NCBI RefSeq assembly: GCF_002250505.1
Contig: NZ_NJGY01000003.1
Location: 754,660-818,659 of the forward strand
Direction: 5' to 3'
Origin: Janthinobacterium sp. PC23-8
GTDB lineage: Bacteria > Pseudomonadota > Gammaproteobacteria > Burkholderiales > Burkholderiaceae_D
Length of the DNA stretch: 64,000 nt
Part shown: positions 8,919-18,488 of the stretch, piece by piece
How positions within the stretch are numbered: position 1 is the stretch's first letter
Layout of the letters: every line of letters begins with the position of its first letter
The notes under the pieces: generated by a model
Databases searched by the model: none
Told to the model about the DNA's origin: nothing
Seen by the model: the letters and a program-made list of their open reading frames with translations, nothing else
Made by a program: the position numbers and the translations under genes

Positions 8919-8944
8919 CAACAGTATTTTTGACAAGGGGTGAC

Positions 8945-11900
8945 ATGCGAAGGGATTTGCCACGGTGGCGGCGCTGCCGCGCTCTGGCCTGGCTGCTGTG
9001 CGCGCTCATCTGCCTGTTCGCGCTGCCGGCGCAGGCCGTAACCTACGCCAATACCAGCCAGGCCTTCAACTGGATAGACGCCAGCAGTCATAACAAGCTG
9101 GGCTACAACACCACGCCGTACAAGTTCAATTGGGTGAGCGGCTGCGGCACCACCCCGCCGATTATCGACGACACCATCAGCGACCAGATACCGATCGGTT
9201 TCAGCTTCATGTATTCGGGCGTCGCCTTCACGTCGGTGCGGGTAATGAGCAATGGCCGCGTGCATTTCAATAACAACGTCAGCTGCGGCTACGGCAGCCC
9301 GGTGCAGCAGCTGCCGTATCCGAACAATACGCTCAATTACACGATGCGTATTTACGGCAACGACCTCGATCCGACCTCGCGGCTGGAAGCTGCCAATTAC
9401 AACACGCCTTGCGCCAGCCGCGCCTCGTGCTATGTCAGCTACGCCACCATCGGCACGGCGCCTTACCGCAGTTTTGTCGTGACCTGGAACAATGTGCCTG
9501 AATGGGCCACCAACAACAGAACCGGCTCCACCGCGCCCGTCGGCTCGTACAGTTTGCAACTGATCCTGCAGGAAAACGGCGAATTCGTCTACCAGTATGG
9601 CGACGACGTGCCGGGGCCACAGGCAGCGCTGGGCCAGGTGGGCTGGCAGGCCGACAGCAGCGACTACGATACGCCGCAGGTGGGCTTTCCGGCCAACAAT
9701 ACCGCCATCAAGTTTTACATCCCGCGCCCGGTGGTGGAATACCGCATGGAGCAGCCCAGCTGGAACAATACGGCGGGGCAGGTGCTCGACACCAGCGGCA
9801 ACGGCGCCAGCGGCACGGTGCTGGGCGCGGTGCAGACCATCGCGGCGGGGCGGGTGTGCCGCGCCGCCAGCGTGCCGCTCAATACCAGCATCTCCACCGT
9901 CGCCGCCATTGACACGGGCTTGTCGGTGCCAGGCGTGATGGGCAACGCCGGCACCATGACCTTCTGGTACAAGGCCAACACGGCCTGGTCCGGTTCTGGC
10001 GCGCGTGATGCACAGTTGCTCGACGCCACGCAAACACCGAACGAATATTTCTTTCTGGTCCGGCGCAGCAACGGCGCCTTGCGCTTTGTCGTGACCGACA
10101 GCCAGGGTGTGGTGCGGGTGGTGGAAACGGCGGCCAATACGGTGCCTGCCGGCACCTGGAAACATATCGCCGTCAGCTGGAATTTCAATGCATTGGTGGC
10201 CGGCAACAGCGACCATTTGCGCATCTACATCGATGGCGTGGAAAAGGCCGAGGCCGCATTTACCACCAACGCGACCTTGTCGCCGCGCATAGGCGGCTTG
10301 TTTTTGGGTGACAACAGGGGGCTGGTGGCAGCTCAGGGCGGCACCGGCAATTCCACCGACGGCGCACTCGACGAGTTTCGCGCTTACAACACCGAAGGCA
10401 TCGCGCTGATCGTGCGCGACATGAACCTGAGCCAGGCCGGCTGCCTGAGCCACTACGCCGTGTCGCACTCGGGCAGCGGCCTGACCTGCCAGCAAAGCAC
10501 CATCACCATCACGGCGCACGACCTCAACCACGGCAATATCGTGATGCCCAATAACACCACGCAGATCCAGCTGGGCACCTCGAATGGTCTCGGCGACTGG
10601 TCGCTGGTGGCGGGCTATGGCCAGCTGAACAATGGCGTCGCCAATGACGGCGTGGCGACCTATCTGTTCAATGGCGAATACCAGGCCGTGTTTGCACTCA
10701 GCAGCGGCACGGCGGACAGTATTACCATCAATGTCACCGATGGACAGTTTACCGAAGCGGCGAGCGAGGACCCGGCTTTGCTCATCAAGGCCTGTGTGGC
10801 GGCGCGCTTCAATGCCTGCGAGGCCGCCACGCCGCGCTGCGTGCCGAACAACACTTCAATCAACTATGCGCGCTTGAATACCAGGCTGGCCGACACCGGG
10901 TTCAAGCTGGACCTGGTCAAGCTCAAGACGGACGCCACCCTGGAAAGCACCTTCAATGGCGCGGCCACGGTCGATTTGCTGGTCAATACGAATACCGGCG
11001 TGTCCCTGAGCGCCAACAACTGCCCGACCAGCCAGACGGCGGTGATACCACTGGGGTTGATTGCTTTCACCAACGGCTATTCAAAGGACAGCCTGACGGT
11101 GCTGGCCAACGCCATCAGCGCCGTGGCGCCCAATTACAGCGCCTACCGTGACGTGCGCGTGCGTGTCAGCTGCACCAAAGCGGACTGCGGCACGGCCACG
11201 GTGGGCTGCTCGACCGATAACTTTGCCATCCGGCCGCAGCAGTTTTCCGTCAGCTCGAACATGAACAACGCGGACCAGGCCGGTGCACCGAAATTGGCGG
11301 CCGGCGCCGGCTTTACCCTGAATGCAACGGCGGTGGCCGGCTATAACGGCACGCCACTGGTCGACAATACGCTGGACGGGCAAAAGATTGTCACCCATCT
11401 GGGCGCGACAGACTACACCGATCGCCTGCTGGCGGGCAACAGCGCGCCCTTTCCCCTGAGCCAGGCCAGTCTTGCCACCGGCGTTGCCAGCAATGCCAGC
11501 GTGACGTACAACGATGTCGGCAATTTCGCCATCCTGGCCGACGGCGTCATCGACAATTCCTGGACCGCGGTCGACCAGCCCAACGATTGCGTGGTTGGCA
11601 GCGGCAGCAATAGCGTCACCGGCAATAAAGTCGGCTGCAATATCGGCAACCGCACGCAAACCACGGCGTTCGGGCGCTTTTATCCCCATCATTATGTGCT
11701 CCATGGTTACCTGGACGCCGCCTGCCGCACGGCGGAGTCGAGCGGGCCACCGGCGGTGGCAGCCAGTGAATTTACCTACATGGGCTTGCGCGAGCTGGGC
11801 GTCGGCGTGGGAGCGGCGGCGCAAAGCAGCGGCAACCTGCCATTGCCGCGCTATACGGCGGGCTATCCCACGCTGGCCGTCACCAGTGTTGCAGGGCGCG

Positions 11901-12751
11901 ATGGCAATACAGCGGTCGACCTGACCGGCCGCCTGACGCCGGCCTTGCCGGTCCTGAGCTGGTACAAGGGCAGCGCCGGGCGCTTTTTCCAGACCGACGG
12001 CGCCGCCTATGGCACCGGCGCCACGGCGATCAGCGTCACCGGCAGCGGCGGCATCGCCGCTGGCGACCTGGTCAAATTCCCGCCAGACGCCGCCATGTAT
12101 TCCGTGCAGGGCTACGCGCCCGCCGCCGATGGCAGTGGCGGCGTGATGACGCTCGCCACCGGCTTGCAGCAGGCGATGCCGGCAGCCGTGCGTGGCCTGA
12201 CCTTCCTGCACAGTTTTGACCGCCTGGCCAGCGGCCAGGATGGTCCGTATGATCATTTTGGCGTGCTGGTCGGCATCAACGACAGCGACGGCGCACTCAT
12301 TTCCAGCGTGAACGGCACGGCCGTCACGCCAGCGGCCAGCGTGTTGCTGGGCGCCACGCGCTTGCGCCATGGCCGCATGCGCATCGACAATATGGTGGGC
12401 TCGGAACTGCGCAGTTTTCCGGTGCCGGTGGCGGCGCAGTACTGGGCCGGCACGCAGTACCAGGTCAATACCCTGGACAACTGCACGGCGCTGCTGCGCA
12501 AGAACTTCATCATGGAAGACTACAGGAACCTGCAGGACGCCCAGATGCCGGCGGCCACCTCGATTCCCGCCGACAGCAAGTCGCTGGTGGCCGGCAAGGG
12601 CATGTTGCTCCTGGATAAGCCGGTGTTGCCGGTCACGCAGAAGGGCAGTTTTCGCCTGCGTTCGCTGTTTCCTTACCTGCCGGGCGACGGCCGCGAAACC
12701 ATCGGCATTTTCAAGAGCGGACCGGTGTTGTATATGCGAGAAGTTTACTGA
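8945..12751 (+). CDS. mshQ: MshQ-like giant exported protein with LamG and DUF6701 regions
   Basis: A 1268-residue exported protein. The ATG at 8945 is chosen over an in-frame TTG at 8915 because AAGGGG lies 4 nt upstream and a clean Sec signal follows (arginine-rich n-region, hydrophobic core, ALPAQA cleavage site). Roughly residues 262-482 form a concanavalin A-like/LamG domain (from VVEYRMEQPSW to ALDEFRAYN), suggesting glycan or surface binding. The C-terminal part has the many Cys and Asn-rich repeats of DUF6701, the domain that defines MshQ. It ends the first MSHA block and is a candidate pilus-tip adhesin, a role inferred from domains. Confidence 0.85.
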   Translation: MRRDLPRWRRCRALAWLLCALICLFALPAQAVTYANTSQAFNWIDASSHNKLGYNTTPYKFNWVSGCGTTPPIIDDTISDQIPIGFSFMYSGVAFTSVRVMSNGRVHFNNNVSCGYGSPVQQLPYPNNTLNYTMRIYGNDLDPTSRLEAANYNTPCASRASCYVSYATIGTAPYRSFVVTWNNVPEWATNNRTGSTAPVGSYSLQLILQENGEFVYQYGDDVPGPQAALGQVGWQADSSDYDTPQVGFPANNTAIKFYIPRPVVEYRMEQPSWNNTAGQVLDTSGNGASGTVLGAVQTIAAGRVCRAASVPLNTSISTVAAIDTGLSVPGVMGNAGTMTFWYKANTAWSGSGARDAQLLDATQTPNEYFFLVRRSNGALRFVVTDSQGVVRVVETAANTVPAGTWKHIAVSWNFNALVAGNSDHLRIYIDGVEKAEAAFTTNATLSPRIGGLFLGDNRGLVAAQGGTGNSTDGALDEFRAYNTEGIALIVRDMNLSQAGCLSHYAVSHSGSGLTCQQSTITITAHDLNHGNIVMPNNTTQIQLGTSNGLGDWSLVAGYGQLNNGVANDGVATYLFNGEYQAVFALSSGTADSITINVTDGQFTEAASEDPALLIKACVAARFNACEAATPRCVPNNTSINYARLNTRLADTGFKLDLVKLKTDATLESTFNGAATVDLLVNTNTGVSLSANNCPTSQTAVIPLGLIAFTNGYSKDSLTVLANAISAVAPNYSAYRDVRVRVSCTKADCGTATVGCSTDNFAIRPQQFSVSSNMNNADQAGAPKLAAGAGFTLNATAVAGYNGTPLVDNTLDGQKIVTHLGATDYTDRLLAGNSAPFPLSQASLATGVASNASVTYNDVGNFAILADGVIDNSWTAVDQPNDCVVGSGSNSVTGNKVGCNIGNRTQTTAFGRFYPHHYVLHGYLDAACRTAESSGPPAVAASEFTYMGLRELGVGVGAAAQSSGNLPLPRYTAGYPTLAVTSVAGRDGNTAVDLTGRLTPALPVLSWYKGSAGRFFQTDGAAYGTGATAISVTGSGGIAAGDLVKFPPDAAMYSVQGYAPAADGSGGVMTLATGLQQAMPAAVRGLTFLHSFDRLASGQDGPYDHFGVLVGINDSDGALISSVNGTAVTPAASVLLGATRLRHGRMRIDNMVGSELRSFPVPVAAQYWAGTQYQVNTLDNCTALLRKNFIMEDYRNLQDAQMPAATSIPADSKSLVAGKGMLLLDKPVLPVTQKGSFRLRSLFPYLPGDGRETIGIFKSGPVLYMREVY

Positions 12752-12897
12752 GCTGACCCCGAGTGGTGTTTTCCAGAATAATTGTTGTCAATTGTTAATT
12801 TTTTGGCCTTGTTGTCGTCACGATGAATTAGAATTGACTCACCGCATTAGTCTGGTGGCAACATCGTTGTTTTTAATTTTATCTGTGGATTGGTCGC

Positions 12898-13842
12898 ATG
12901 GGTTTTTTCGCAAGAGCAAAAAAGCGGGCAGGGTTGCTGGCGACGGCAGTCACGCCCGACGGCATTTGCGCGGCGCTGGTGGTTGCGCGTGCCGGTGACC
13001 AGCCGCAGGTCAAGGCCATCCTGTGGCAAGCCGCCGCCAGGCCGGCGCCAGCGATTGCGCTGGACAAGCTGAGCAAGGAGATGCAGGCGTCGGCGTATCG
13101 CTGCACCACCGTGCTCGGCGCGCTCGATTACCAGTTGCTGTCGCTCGAAGCGCCCAATGTGCCGCCCGAAGAACTGAAGACGGCGATCGGCTGGCGCCTG
13201 AAGGATATGCTCGATTTTCCTCTGGCCGAGGCCACCATCGATGTGTTTGACATCCCGCCCGACCAGAATGCGCCCGTGCGTGGTCAGTCCGTGTTTGCCG
13301 TCGCGGCGCGCAACAGCGCCGTGTCGCAGCGCCAGCAGATGTATGCGGCCGCGAAGATCGGCCTTGCCGTGATCGACATTCCTGAAATGGCGCAGCGCAA
13401 TATCGCCGCCTTGCTGGAAACGCCGGGGCGCGGCCTGGCCATGCTGTCGTTCGACGCCGATGGCGGCTTGCTGACGGTCAATTTCAACACCGAGCTGTAT
13501 TTGTCGCGCCGTATCGACGTCAAGCTGGCCCAGCTGGTCGAGGGCAGCGATGAGCAGAAAAGCCAGTACTACGACAAGATCACGCTGGAACTGCAACGCT
13601 CGTTCGACCATTTCGACCGTCAGTTTCATTTCATTAATGTGATCAAGCTGGTGCTGGCGCCCACCGGCGCCGATGGGCTGCACGGCTATCTGGCCGACAA
13701 TCTGTACATGCCGGTCGAAGTCCTTGACCTGGCGGCGGTGATCGACGTGACGGCAGTGCCGCAGTTGCAGGAGGCCGCCTGCCAGGCGCGCTTTTTCCTG
13801 ACCCTGGGCGCCGCCATGCGCGTGGAAACGGTCGCGCCATGA
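12898..13842 (+). CDS. mshI: MSHA biogenesis protein MshI (PilM-like)
   Basis: A 314-residue cytoplasmic protein of the PilM/MshI type (actin-like fold) that forms the inner-membrane alignment complex. PEELKTAIGWRLKDMLDFPL is the conserved MshI segment. It follows mshQ after 146 bp of AT-rich spacer, so it may have its own promoter and start the second block (mshI-I2-J-K-L-M-N). Its stop overlaps the next start by four bases. Confidence 0.85.
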   Translation: MGFFARAKKRAGLLATAVTPDGICAALVVARAGDQPQVKAILWQAAARPAPAIALDKLSKEMQASAYRCTTVLGALDYQLLSLEAPNVPPEELKTAIGWRLKDMLDFPLAEATIDVFDIPPDQNAPVRGQSVFAVAARNSAVSQRQQMYAAAKIGLAVIDIPEMAQRNIAALLETPGRGLAMLSFDADGGLLTVNFNTELYLSRRIDVKLAQLVEGSDEQKSQYYDKITLELQRSFDHFDRQFHFINVIKLVLAPTGADGLHGYLADNLYMPVEVLDLAAVIDVTAVPQLQEAACQARFFLTLGAAMRVETVAP

Positions 13843-14672
13843 GCCAGCAAATCAATCTGTTCAATCCGGCGTTTGAAAAACAGAAGCAGGCGCTGGCGGC
13901 CGCCACGATGGCGCAGGGCCTGTTGCTGATCCTGTTAATGGGCGCCGGCCTGGCCTGGTACGGCACGCGCCAGGTGACCGTGCTGGAAAGGGCGGCTGCG
14001 CAATCGAAGGCGCAACTGGCCGTGCGCGAAGCGCGCCGCACCAAGGTGCTGGCCGACTACCCTGTACGCGCGAAAGATCCGGCCATCGGCCACGCGCTGG
14101 CGCAGGCCGAGGCCGAACGATCCGCCTTGCTGGCAGCACAAAAAGCGCTGCAGGGTGGCAGCCTGGGCAACACTCAAGGTTACTCTGCGTATTTCCGCGC
14201 CTTTGCCAACCGCAAGGTCGACGGCCTGTGGCTGACGGGGGTGAGCATCGCCGGCGCGGACAGCCAGATCGGCCTGCAGGGCCGCGCCTTGCAAGCGGCG
14301 CTGGTGCCCGCGTATATCAATGCCTTGGGCAAAGATCCGGTGCTGCGTGGAAAAACGTTCGCCCGGCTCGATATAGCCGCCAGCGTGCCGAAGATGCCGG
14401 CTACTACCGCGCAGCCCGCTGCCGCGCCCGTCGCGCCATCGGCGCCGCTGTCATCGCTGCCGGCGCTGGCAGGCTTGCCGCCCGATGTGTTGCAGGCGCT
14501 GGGGGCGTCGGGCAGCAAGGCGATTGCCACCGCCAGTCCTGCGGCGGTCCCGGTCCCGGTCCCGGTCCCGGTTCCGGCAGCGCCTGCCGCACGGCAGCTG
14601 CCCTTGTCGTATGTGGAATTTGATCTGCAATCGACCGCCGCGTCGGTCGAAACGGGAGCGAGCGCGCCATGA
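13839..14672 (+). CDS. PilN-like pilus assembly protein (MshI2 type)
   Basis: A 277-residue protein opening with MSQQINLFNPAFEKQK, the family-typical cytoplasmic motif (INLFNP) that docks onto PilM-like proteins, then one membrane helix (GLLLILLMGAGLAWYG, about residues 27-42) and a coiled-coil periplasmic stretch. The C-terminus has a Pro/Val tract (PVPVPVPVPA) encoded by a CCGGTC hexanucleotide repeat around 14549-14580. It overlaps both neighbours by four bases. Confidence 0.82.
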   Translation: MSQQINLFNPAFEKQKQALAAATMAQGLLLILLMGAGLAWYGTRQVTVLERAAAQSKAQLAVREARRTKVLADYPVRAKDPAIGHALAQAEAERSALLAAQKALQGGSLGNTQGYSAYFRAFANRKVDGLWLTGVSIAGADSQIGLQGRALQAALVPAYINALGKDPVLRGKTFARLDIAASVPKMPATTAQPAAAPVAPSAPLSSLPALAGLPPDVLQALGASGSKAIATASPAAVPVPVPVPVPAAPAARQLPLSYVEFDLQSTAASVETGASAP

Positions 14673-15394
14673 AGCAGAACGACTTGCAACAGCGCTGGCG
14701 CAAGCTGGCGGCAAAAGTCGATGCGCTGAGCCTGCGCGAGCGCGTGATGATGTTTGGCGCCAGCGCGGCGCTGCTGATCTTCCTGCTGTTTTCGTTGTTT
14801 CTCAATCCGCTGTTCGCCAGGCAGAAAATGCTCAACGAGAGCATCGCCAGCGAGCAGCAGATGATGGCCGGCATCGATGCCGAGATCTTGCTGAAAATAA
14901 GCGGCAATGGCGTCGATCCGGATGCGCCTGATCGCCAGGCGCTCGAGCGCTTGCGCCAGGAGGGCACGCGCCTGAGCCAGACCTTGCGTACAGCCCAGGC
15001 CGGCCTGGTGCCACCGGAGCGCATCGTGTTCCTGCTTGAACGCCTGCTCAAGCAGCATGCCCGGCTGCGCCTGGTATCGCTCAAGACGCTGCCGTCGGCG
15101 CCGGTGACCGATGCCGCCAGTGCGTCCGCCGCACCAGCGACAGCACCGCCGCCCGCCGCCGGCGCGCCTGCGTTGCCCGCCATCAAGACCGCGCCACTGT
15201 TGTATCGCCATGGCGTGGAAGTGGTGCTGCGCGGCAGCTACCTCGATATGGTCAACTACATGGAAGCGCTGGAATCGATGCCGACCGCTGTTTTCTGGGG
15301 CGACGCCAGGCTGGTGGTGGAGCAGTATCCGAACGCCACCGTGAGCCTGACCTTGTTTACTTTGAGCCTGGACGACAAATGGATTTCACTATGA
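14669..15394 (+). CDS. mshJ: MSHA biogenesis protein MshJ (PilO-like)
   Basis: A 241-residue single-pass membrane protein: a short basic cytoplasmic N-terminus, a helix at about residues 27-49 (VMMFGASAALLIFLLFSLFL), a coiled coil and a ferredoxin-like periplasmic domain ending VSLTLFTLSLDDKWISL. This is the PilO-like partner of the preceding PilN-like protein in the alignment complex. The stop overlaps the mshK start (ATGA at 15391). Confidence 0.85.
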   Translation: MKQNDLQQRWRKLAAKVDALSLRERVMMFGASAALLIFLLFSLFLNPLFARQKMLNESIASEQQMMAGIDAEILLKISGNGVDPDAPDRQALERLRQEGTRLSQTLRTAQAGLVPPERIVFLLERLLKQHARLRLVSLKTLPSAPVTDAASASAAPATAPPPAAGAPALPAIKTAPLLYRHGVEVVLRGSYLDMVNYMEALESMPTAVFWGDARLVVEQYPNATVSLTLFTLSLDDKWISL

Positions 15395-15768
15395 AAGCGG
15401 GCGCGCCGGTGTGGTTGTTTGCCGTGCTGGGGGTACTGCTGTTGCCGCCGGCAGCGGCGCAAGGCCTGGTCGATCCGACCCGCCCGCCCGACGCGCCGCT
15501 GGCCGGTGGCGACAGTGGCGCCGGGGCCGGCGCTGCGCGCGCCGCGCCGCAATTGCAATCGGTGCTGGTAGCGAGCAGTGGCCGCCGCGTGGCGGTCGTT
15601 GACGGGCACACGGTACGCGTCGGCGACAAGGTGGGCGAGGCCAGCGTGGCCGCCATCGGCGAGACGACAGTAACGCTGCGCCGTGGCAAGCGCATCGAGA
15701 CCATCAGGCTGTATCCGCAAGCCGCAGAGCAAACCAAGGCAGGGAAGACGCAAATTCATGCATATTAA
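15391..15768 (+). CDS. mshK: MSHA biogenesis protein MshK (PilP-like)
   Basis: A 125-residue exported protein with a signal peptide (LFAVLGVLLLPPAAAQG). DPTRPPDAP is the hallmark of MshK/PilP-type secretin-binding proteins, and a small beta domain (SVLVASSGRRVAVVDGHTV) follows. The ATG at 15391 overlaps the mshJ stop; an in-frame ATG at 15379 would add four residues. It should bridge the PilO-like protein to the MshL secretin encoded next. Confidence 0.83.
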   Translation: MKAGAPVWLFAVLGVLLLPPAAAQGLVDPTRPPDAPLAGGDSGAGAGAARAAPQLQSVLVASSGRRVAVVDGHTVRVGDKVGEASVAAIGETTVTLRRGKRIETIRLYPQAAEQTKAGKTQIHAY

Positions 15769-17563
15769 TCAAGACAAGGCGAGCATGCTCAGTTTAACCA
15801 GAATGGCCGCCGCGCTGGGCCTGTCCGCCAGCCTGTGCGCCTGTGTCGCGCCGGCGCAGCGCGATACCTATGACGCGATCAAGGCGCAAGTGGCGACGGC
15901 CAGCGCCACCACCAGCGCCGCCACCCAGTCGGACGCGGTCGCCAACGCCCTGTTGCCGCCGGTATCAAGCCTGGCTGGGCAGTTGCCGAAAGCGCGCGCC
16001 GTGCTCGACGAGCGCTTCAACGTGGCCTTCAACAATGTGCCGGCGCGCCAGTTCTACAATTCCATCGTCACCGGCACGCGCTACAACATCCTGGTCCATC
16101 CCGATGTGCAGGGCACCGTCTCTGCCAGGCTGAAGGACGTGACCCTGTTCGAGGCGCTCGACGCCGTGCGCGAGATGTATGGCTACGATTACAAGGTCGA
16201 CGGCACGCGTATTTCGATCCGTCCGCTGACCATGCAGACGCGCATGTTCCAGGTCAATTACCTGACCGGCAACCGCAAGGGCAGCTCCAACCTGCGCGTC
16301 TCGTCCACCTCCGTCAACAGCGCCGGCAGCAGCAGCGGCGGCCAGAGTGCGGGCGGCGGCAACGGCCAGCAGCAACAGCAGCAACCGGGCCAGCCGGGTG
16401 TGGGCGGGCAGGGCGCGCTGCAGGACAGCGCCAACGTCAGCACCAGTTCCGACAGCGACTTCTGGAAGGAACTCAAGGAGTCGCTCGTTGCCATCGTCGG
16501 CGGCGACGCCGACGGCCGCAAGGTCGTGCTCAGCCCGCAGTCGGGCGTGGTGGTGGTGCGCGCCATGCCCGAAGAGCTGCGCAATGTCGACGCCTATCTG
16601 AAGGCGACGCAATTGTCGGTCGACCGCCAGGTGATCCTGGAAGCGAAGATCATCGAAGTGGAGCTGAACGACAACTTCCAGACGGGCGTGAACTGGGCCT
16701 CGTTCGCCTCCATCAAGAGCGGCCACACCAACCGCATCTCGACCGGCTTCCTGGCGCCCGGCAGCAGCCTGGCGCCGCTGCCGTTTGCCGGCGGACAGCC
16801 ACCCGCCATCACCAATGGCGCCAGCGGCATTTCGGCCAGCACCGGCTTTGGCCTCAGTTCTGCGGCCACGGCGGCCGGCTCGATGTTCGGCCTGGCGCTG
16901 CAGACGAGTAATTTCGCCGCCATGATTTCCTTCCTGGAGTCGCAAGGCAGCGTGCATGTGCTGTCGAGCCCGCGCATCGCCACCATGAACAACCAGAAGG
17001 CCGTGCTGAAGATCGGCACCGACGAGTTTTTTGTCACGGGCGTGAGCACCACCGTCACCTCGACCGGCACCGCCAGCGGCAACACGTCCAGTCCCAACGT
17101 CACCTTGCAGCCCTTCTTTTCCGGCGTGGTGCTCGACGTGACGCCGCAGATCGACGAGAACGGCAATATCATCCTGCACGTGCATCCTTCCGTCAGCCAG
17201 GTCACCACCGTCACCAAGAATGTCGACCTGGGCAGCGCTGGATCGTTGAAACTGCCGCTGGCGGCGTCGAGCACCTCCGAGATGGACAGCATGGTGCGCA
17301 GCCAGGATGGGCGCATCGTGGCCATTGGCGGCCTGATGCGCCAGTCGACCACCAATGACCGTTCGCAAGTGCCGGGCGCCGGCAATGTGCCGCTGCTGGG
17401 CGCGTTGTTCCGCAATACCGGCCAGGTGGTGCAGAAGCGCGAACTGGTGGTGCTGATCAAGCCGACCATCGTCGAAGGCGCCAACAGCTGGAATGCGGAC
17501 CTGCTCGATTCGGGCAAGCGCATCGAGGCGCTCGATCCGCGCCAGCCGGCGCAGCGGCCTTAA
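15758..17563 (+). CDS. mshL: MSHA pilus outer-membrane secretin MshL
   Basis: A 601-residue secretin forming the outer-membrane pore for the pilus. The frame is open upstream, but the ATG at 15758 overlaps the mshK end and gives MHINQDKASM; the ATG at 15785 is an alternative. A lipoprotein-like signal ends LSASLCAC. An N-terminal domain (FNNVPARQFYNSIVTGTRYN) is followed by a Gln/Gly linker (about 16340-16420), the N1-like region (VLSPQSGVVVVRAMPEELR) and the secretin core with the family signature IVAIGGLMRQS, VPLLGALFRN and ELVVLIKPTIV. The mshM start abuts its stop. Confidence 0.93.
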   Translation: MHINQDKASMLSLTRMAAALGLSASLCACVAPAQRDTYDAIKAQVATASATTSAATQSDAVANALLPPVSSLAGQLPKARAVLDERFNVAFNNVPARQFYNSIVTGTRYNILVHPDVQGTVSARLKDVTLFEALDAVREMYGYDYKVDGTRISIRPLTMQTRMFQVNYLTGNRKGSSNLRVSSTSVNSAGSSSGGQSAGGGNGQQQQQQPGQPGVGGQGALQDSANVSTSSDSDFWKELKESLVAIVGGDADGRKVVLSPQSGVVVVRAMPEELRNVDAYLKATQLSVDRQVILEAKIIEVELNDNFQTGVNWASFASIKSGHTNRISTGFLAPGSSLAPLPFAGGQPPAITNGASGISASTGFGLSSAATAAGSMFGLALQTSNFAAMISFLESQGSVHVLSSPRIATMNNQKAVLKIGTDEFFVTGVSTTVTSTGTASGNTSSPNVTLQPFFSGVVLDVTPQIDENGNIILHVHPSVSQVTTVTKNVDLGSAGSLKLPLAASSTSEMDSMVRSQDGRIVAIGGLMRQSTTNDRSQVPGAGNVPLLGALFRNTGQVVQKRELVVLIKPTIVEGANSWNADLLDSGKRIEALDPRQPAQRP

Positions 17564-18475
17564 ATGTACCAGGCCCATTTCGGCTTGCGCGAGGCGCCGT
17601 TCGGCCTTACGCCCGATACCACTTTCTTTTTCAACAGCCCGCAGTCGCAAAAGGCGCTCAACACCCTGCTGGTGGCGGCGCGCAATGGCGAGGGCTTTAT
17701 CAAGATTACCGGTGAAGTGGGTACCGGCAAGACGTTTTTGTGCCGCAAGTTCATGCAGTCGCTGGGGCCGGGTTTTGTCACGGCCTATATTTCAAATCCC
17801 AACCTGCCGCCGCAGAGCCTGATCCAGGCGCTGGCCGACAGACTGGACGTGCTGCCGCAGAAAGAGGCCGACCAGCACCAGTTATTGAAATCGATCAATT
17901 TGCGCCTGCTGAACCTGGCGGCGCAGGGCAAGCAGGTGCTGCTGTGCCTGGATGAAGCGCAGGCGATTCCCGTCGACAGCCTCGAAGCGTTGCGCCTCTT
18001 GACCAACCTGGAAACGGAAAAGCGCAAACTGCTGCAGATCGTGCTGTTCGGCCAGCCGGAACTGGACGCCAAGCTGGCGCGCCCGGAAATCCGCCAGCTG
18101 GCGCAGCGCATCACCTTTCATTACCATCTGGGGCCGTTGTCGCGCGACGATGTGGAGTTTTATGTGGCGCACCGCCTGCGCGTGGCCGGTTTCGACGGCG
18201 CTCGCCTGTTCCGCCGGGGCGCAGTGGCTAGGCTGTACACGGCCAGCGGCGGCATCCCGCGCCTGGTCAACATCATCGCCCACAAGTCGCTGATGGTGGC
18301 CTATGGCGAAGGGCGCCAGCAGGTCAGCCGCAGCGACGTGGCGCTGGCCGCCAGCGATACGGTGACCAGCCGTAATCTGTGGAACGGCGCCTGGCGCGCT
18401 CGCTGGCAATGGCTGGCCGGCGCCGGTGTGCTGGCCATAGCCTGTACACTGGGCTGGACCTTACTGAACCGATGA
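17564..18475 (+). CDS. mshM: MSHA biogenesis ATPase MshM (ExeA-type AAA protein)
   Basis: A 303-residue AAA ATPase beginning MYQAHFGLREAPFGLTPD, the standard ExeA/MshM start. Walker A is GEVGTGKT at residues 50-57 and Walker B LLCLDEAQ ends around D130-E131. A membrane helix closes the protein (WLAGAGVLAIACTLGWTLL). ExeA-like proteins help place or assemble the secretin, which fits its location next to mshL. The ATG follows the mshL stop with no gap. Confidence 0.9.
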   Translation: MYQAHFGLREAPFGLTPDTTFFFNSPQSQKALNTLLVAARNGEGFIKITGEVGTGKTFLCRKFMQSLGPGFVTAYISNPNLPPQSLIQALADRLDVLPQKEADQHQLLKSINLRLLNLAAQGKQVLLCLDEAQAIPVDSLEALRLLTNLETEKRKLLQIVLFGQPELDAKLARPEIRQLAQRITFHYHLGPLSRDDVEFYVAHRLRVAGFDGARLFRRGAVARLYTASGGIPRLVNIIAHKSLMVAYGEGRQQVSRSDVALAASDTVTSRNLWNGAWRARWQWLAGAGVLAIACTLGWTLLNR

Positions 18476-18488
18476 AACGAGATTGTAG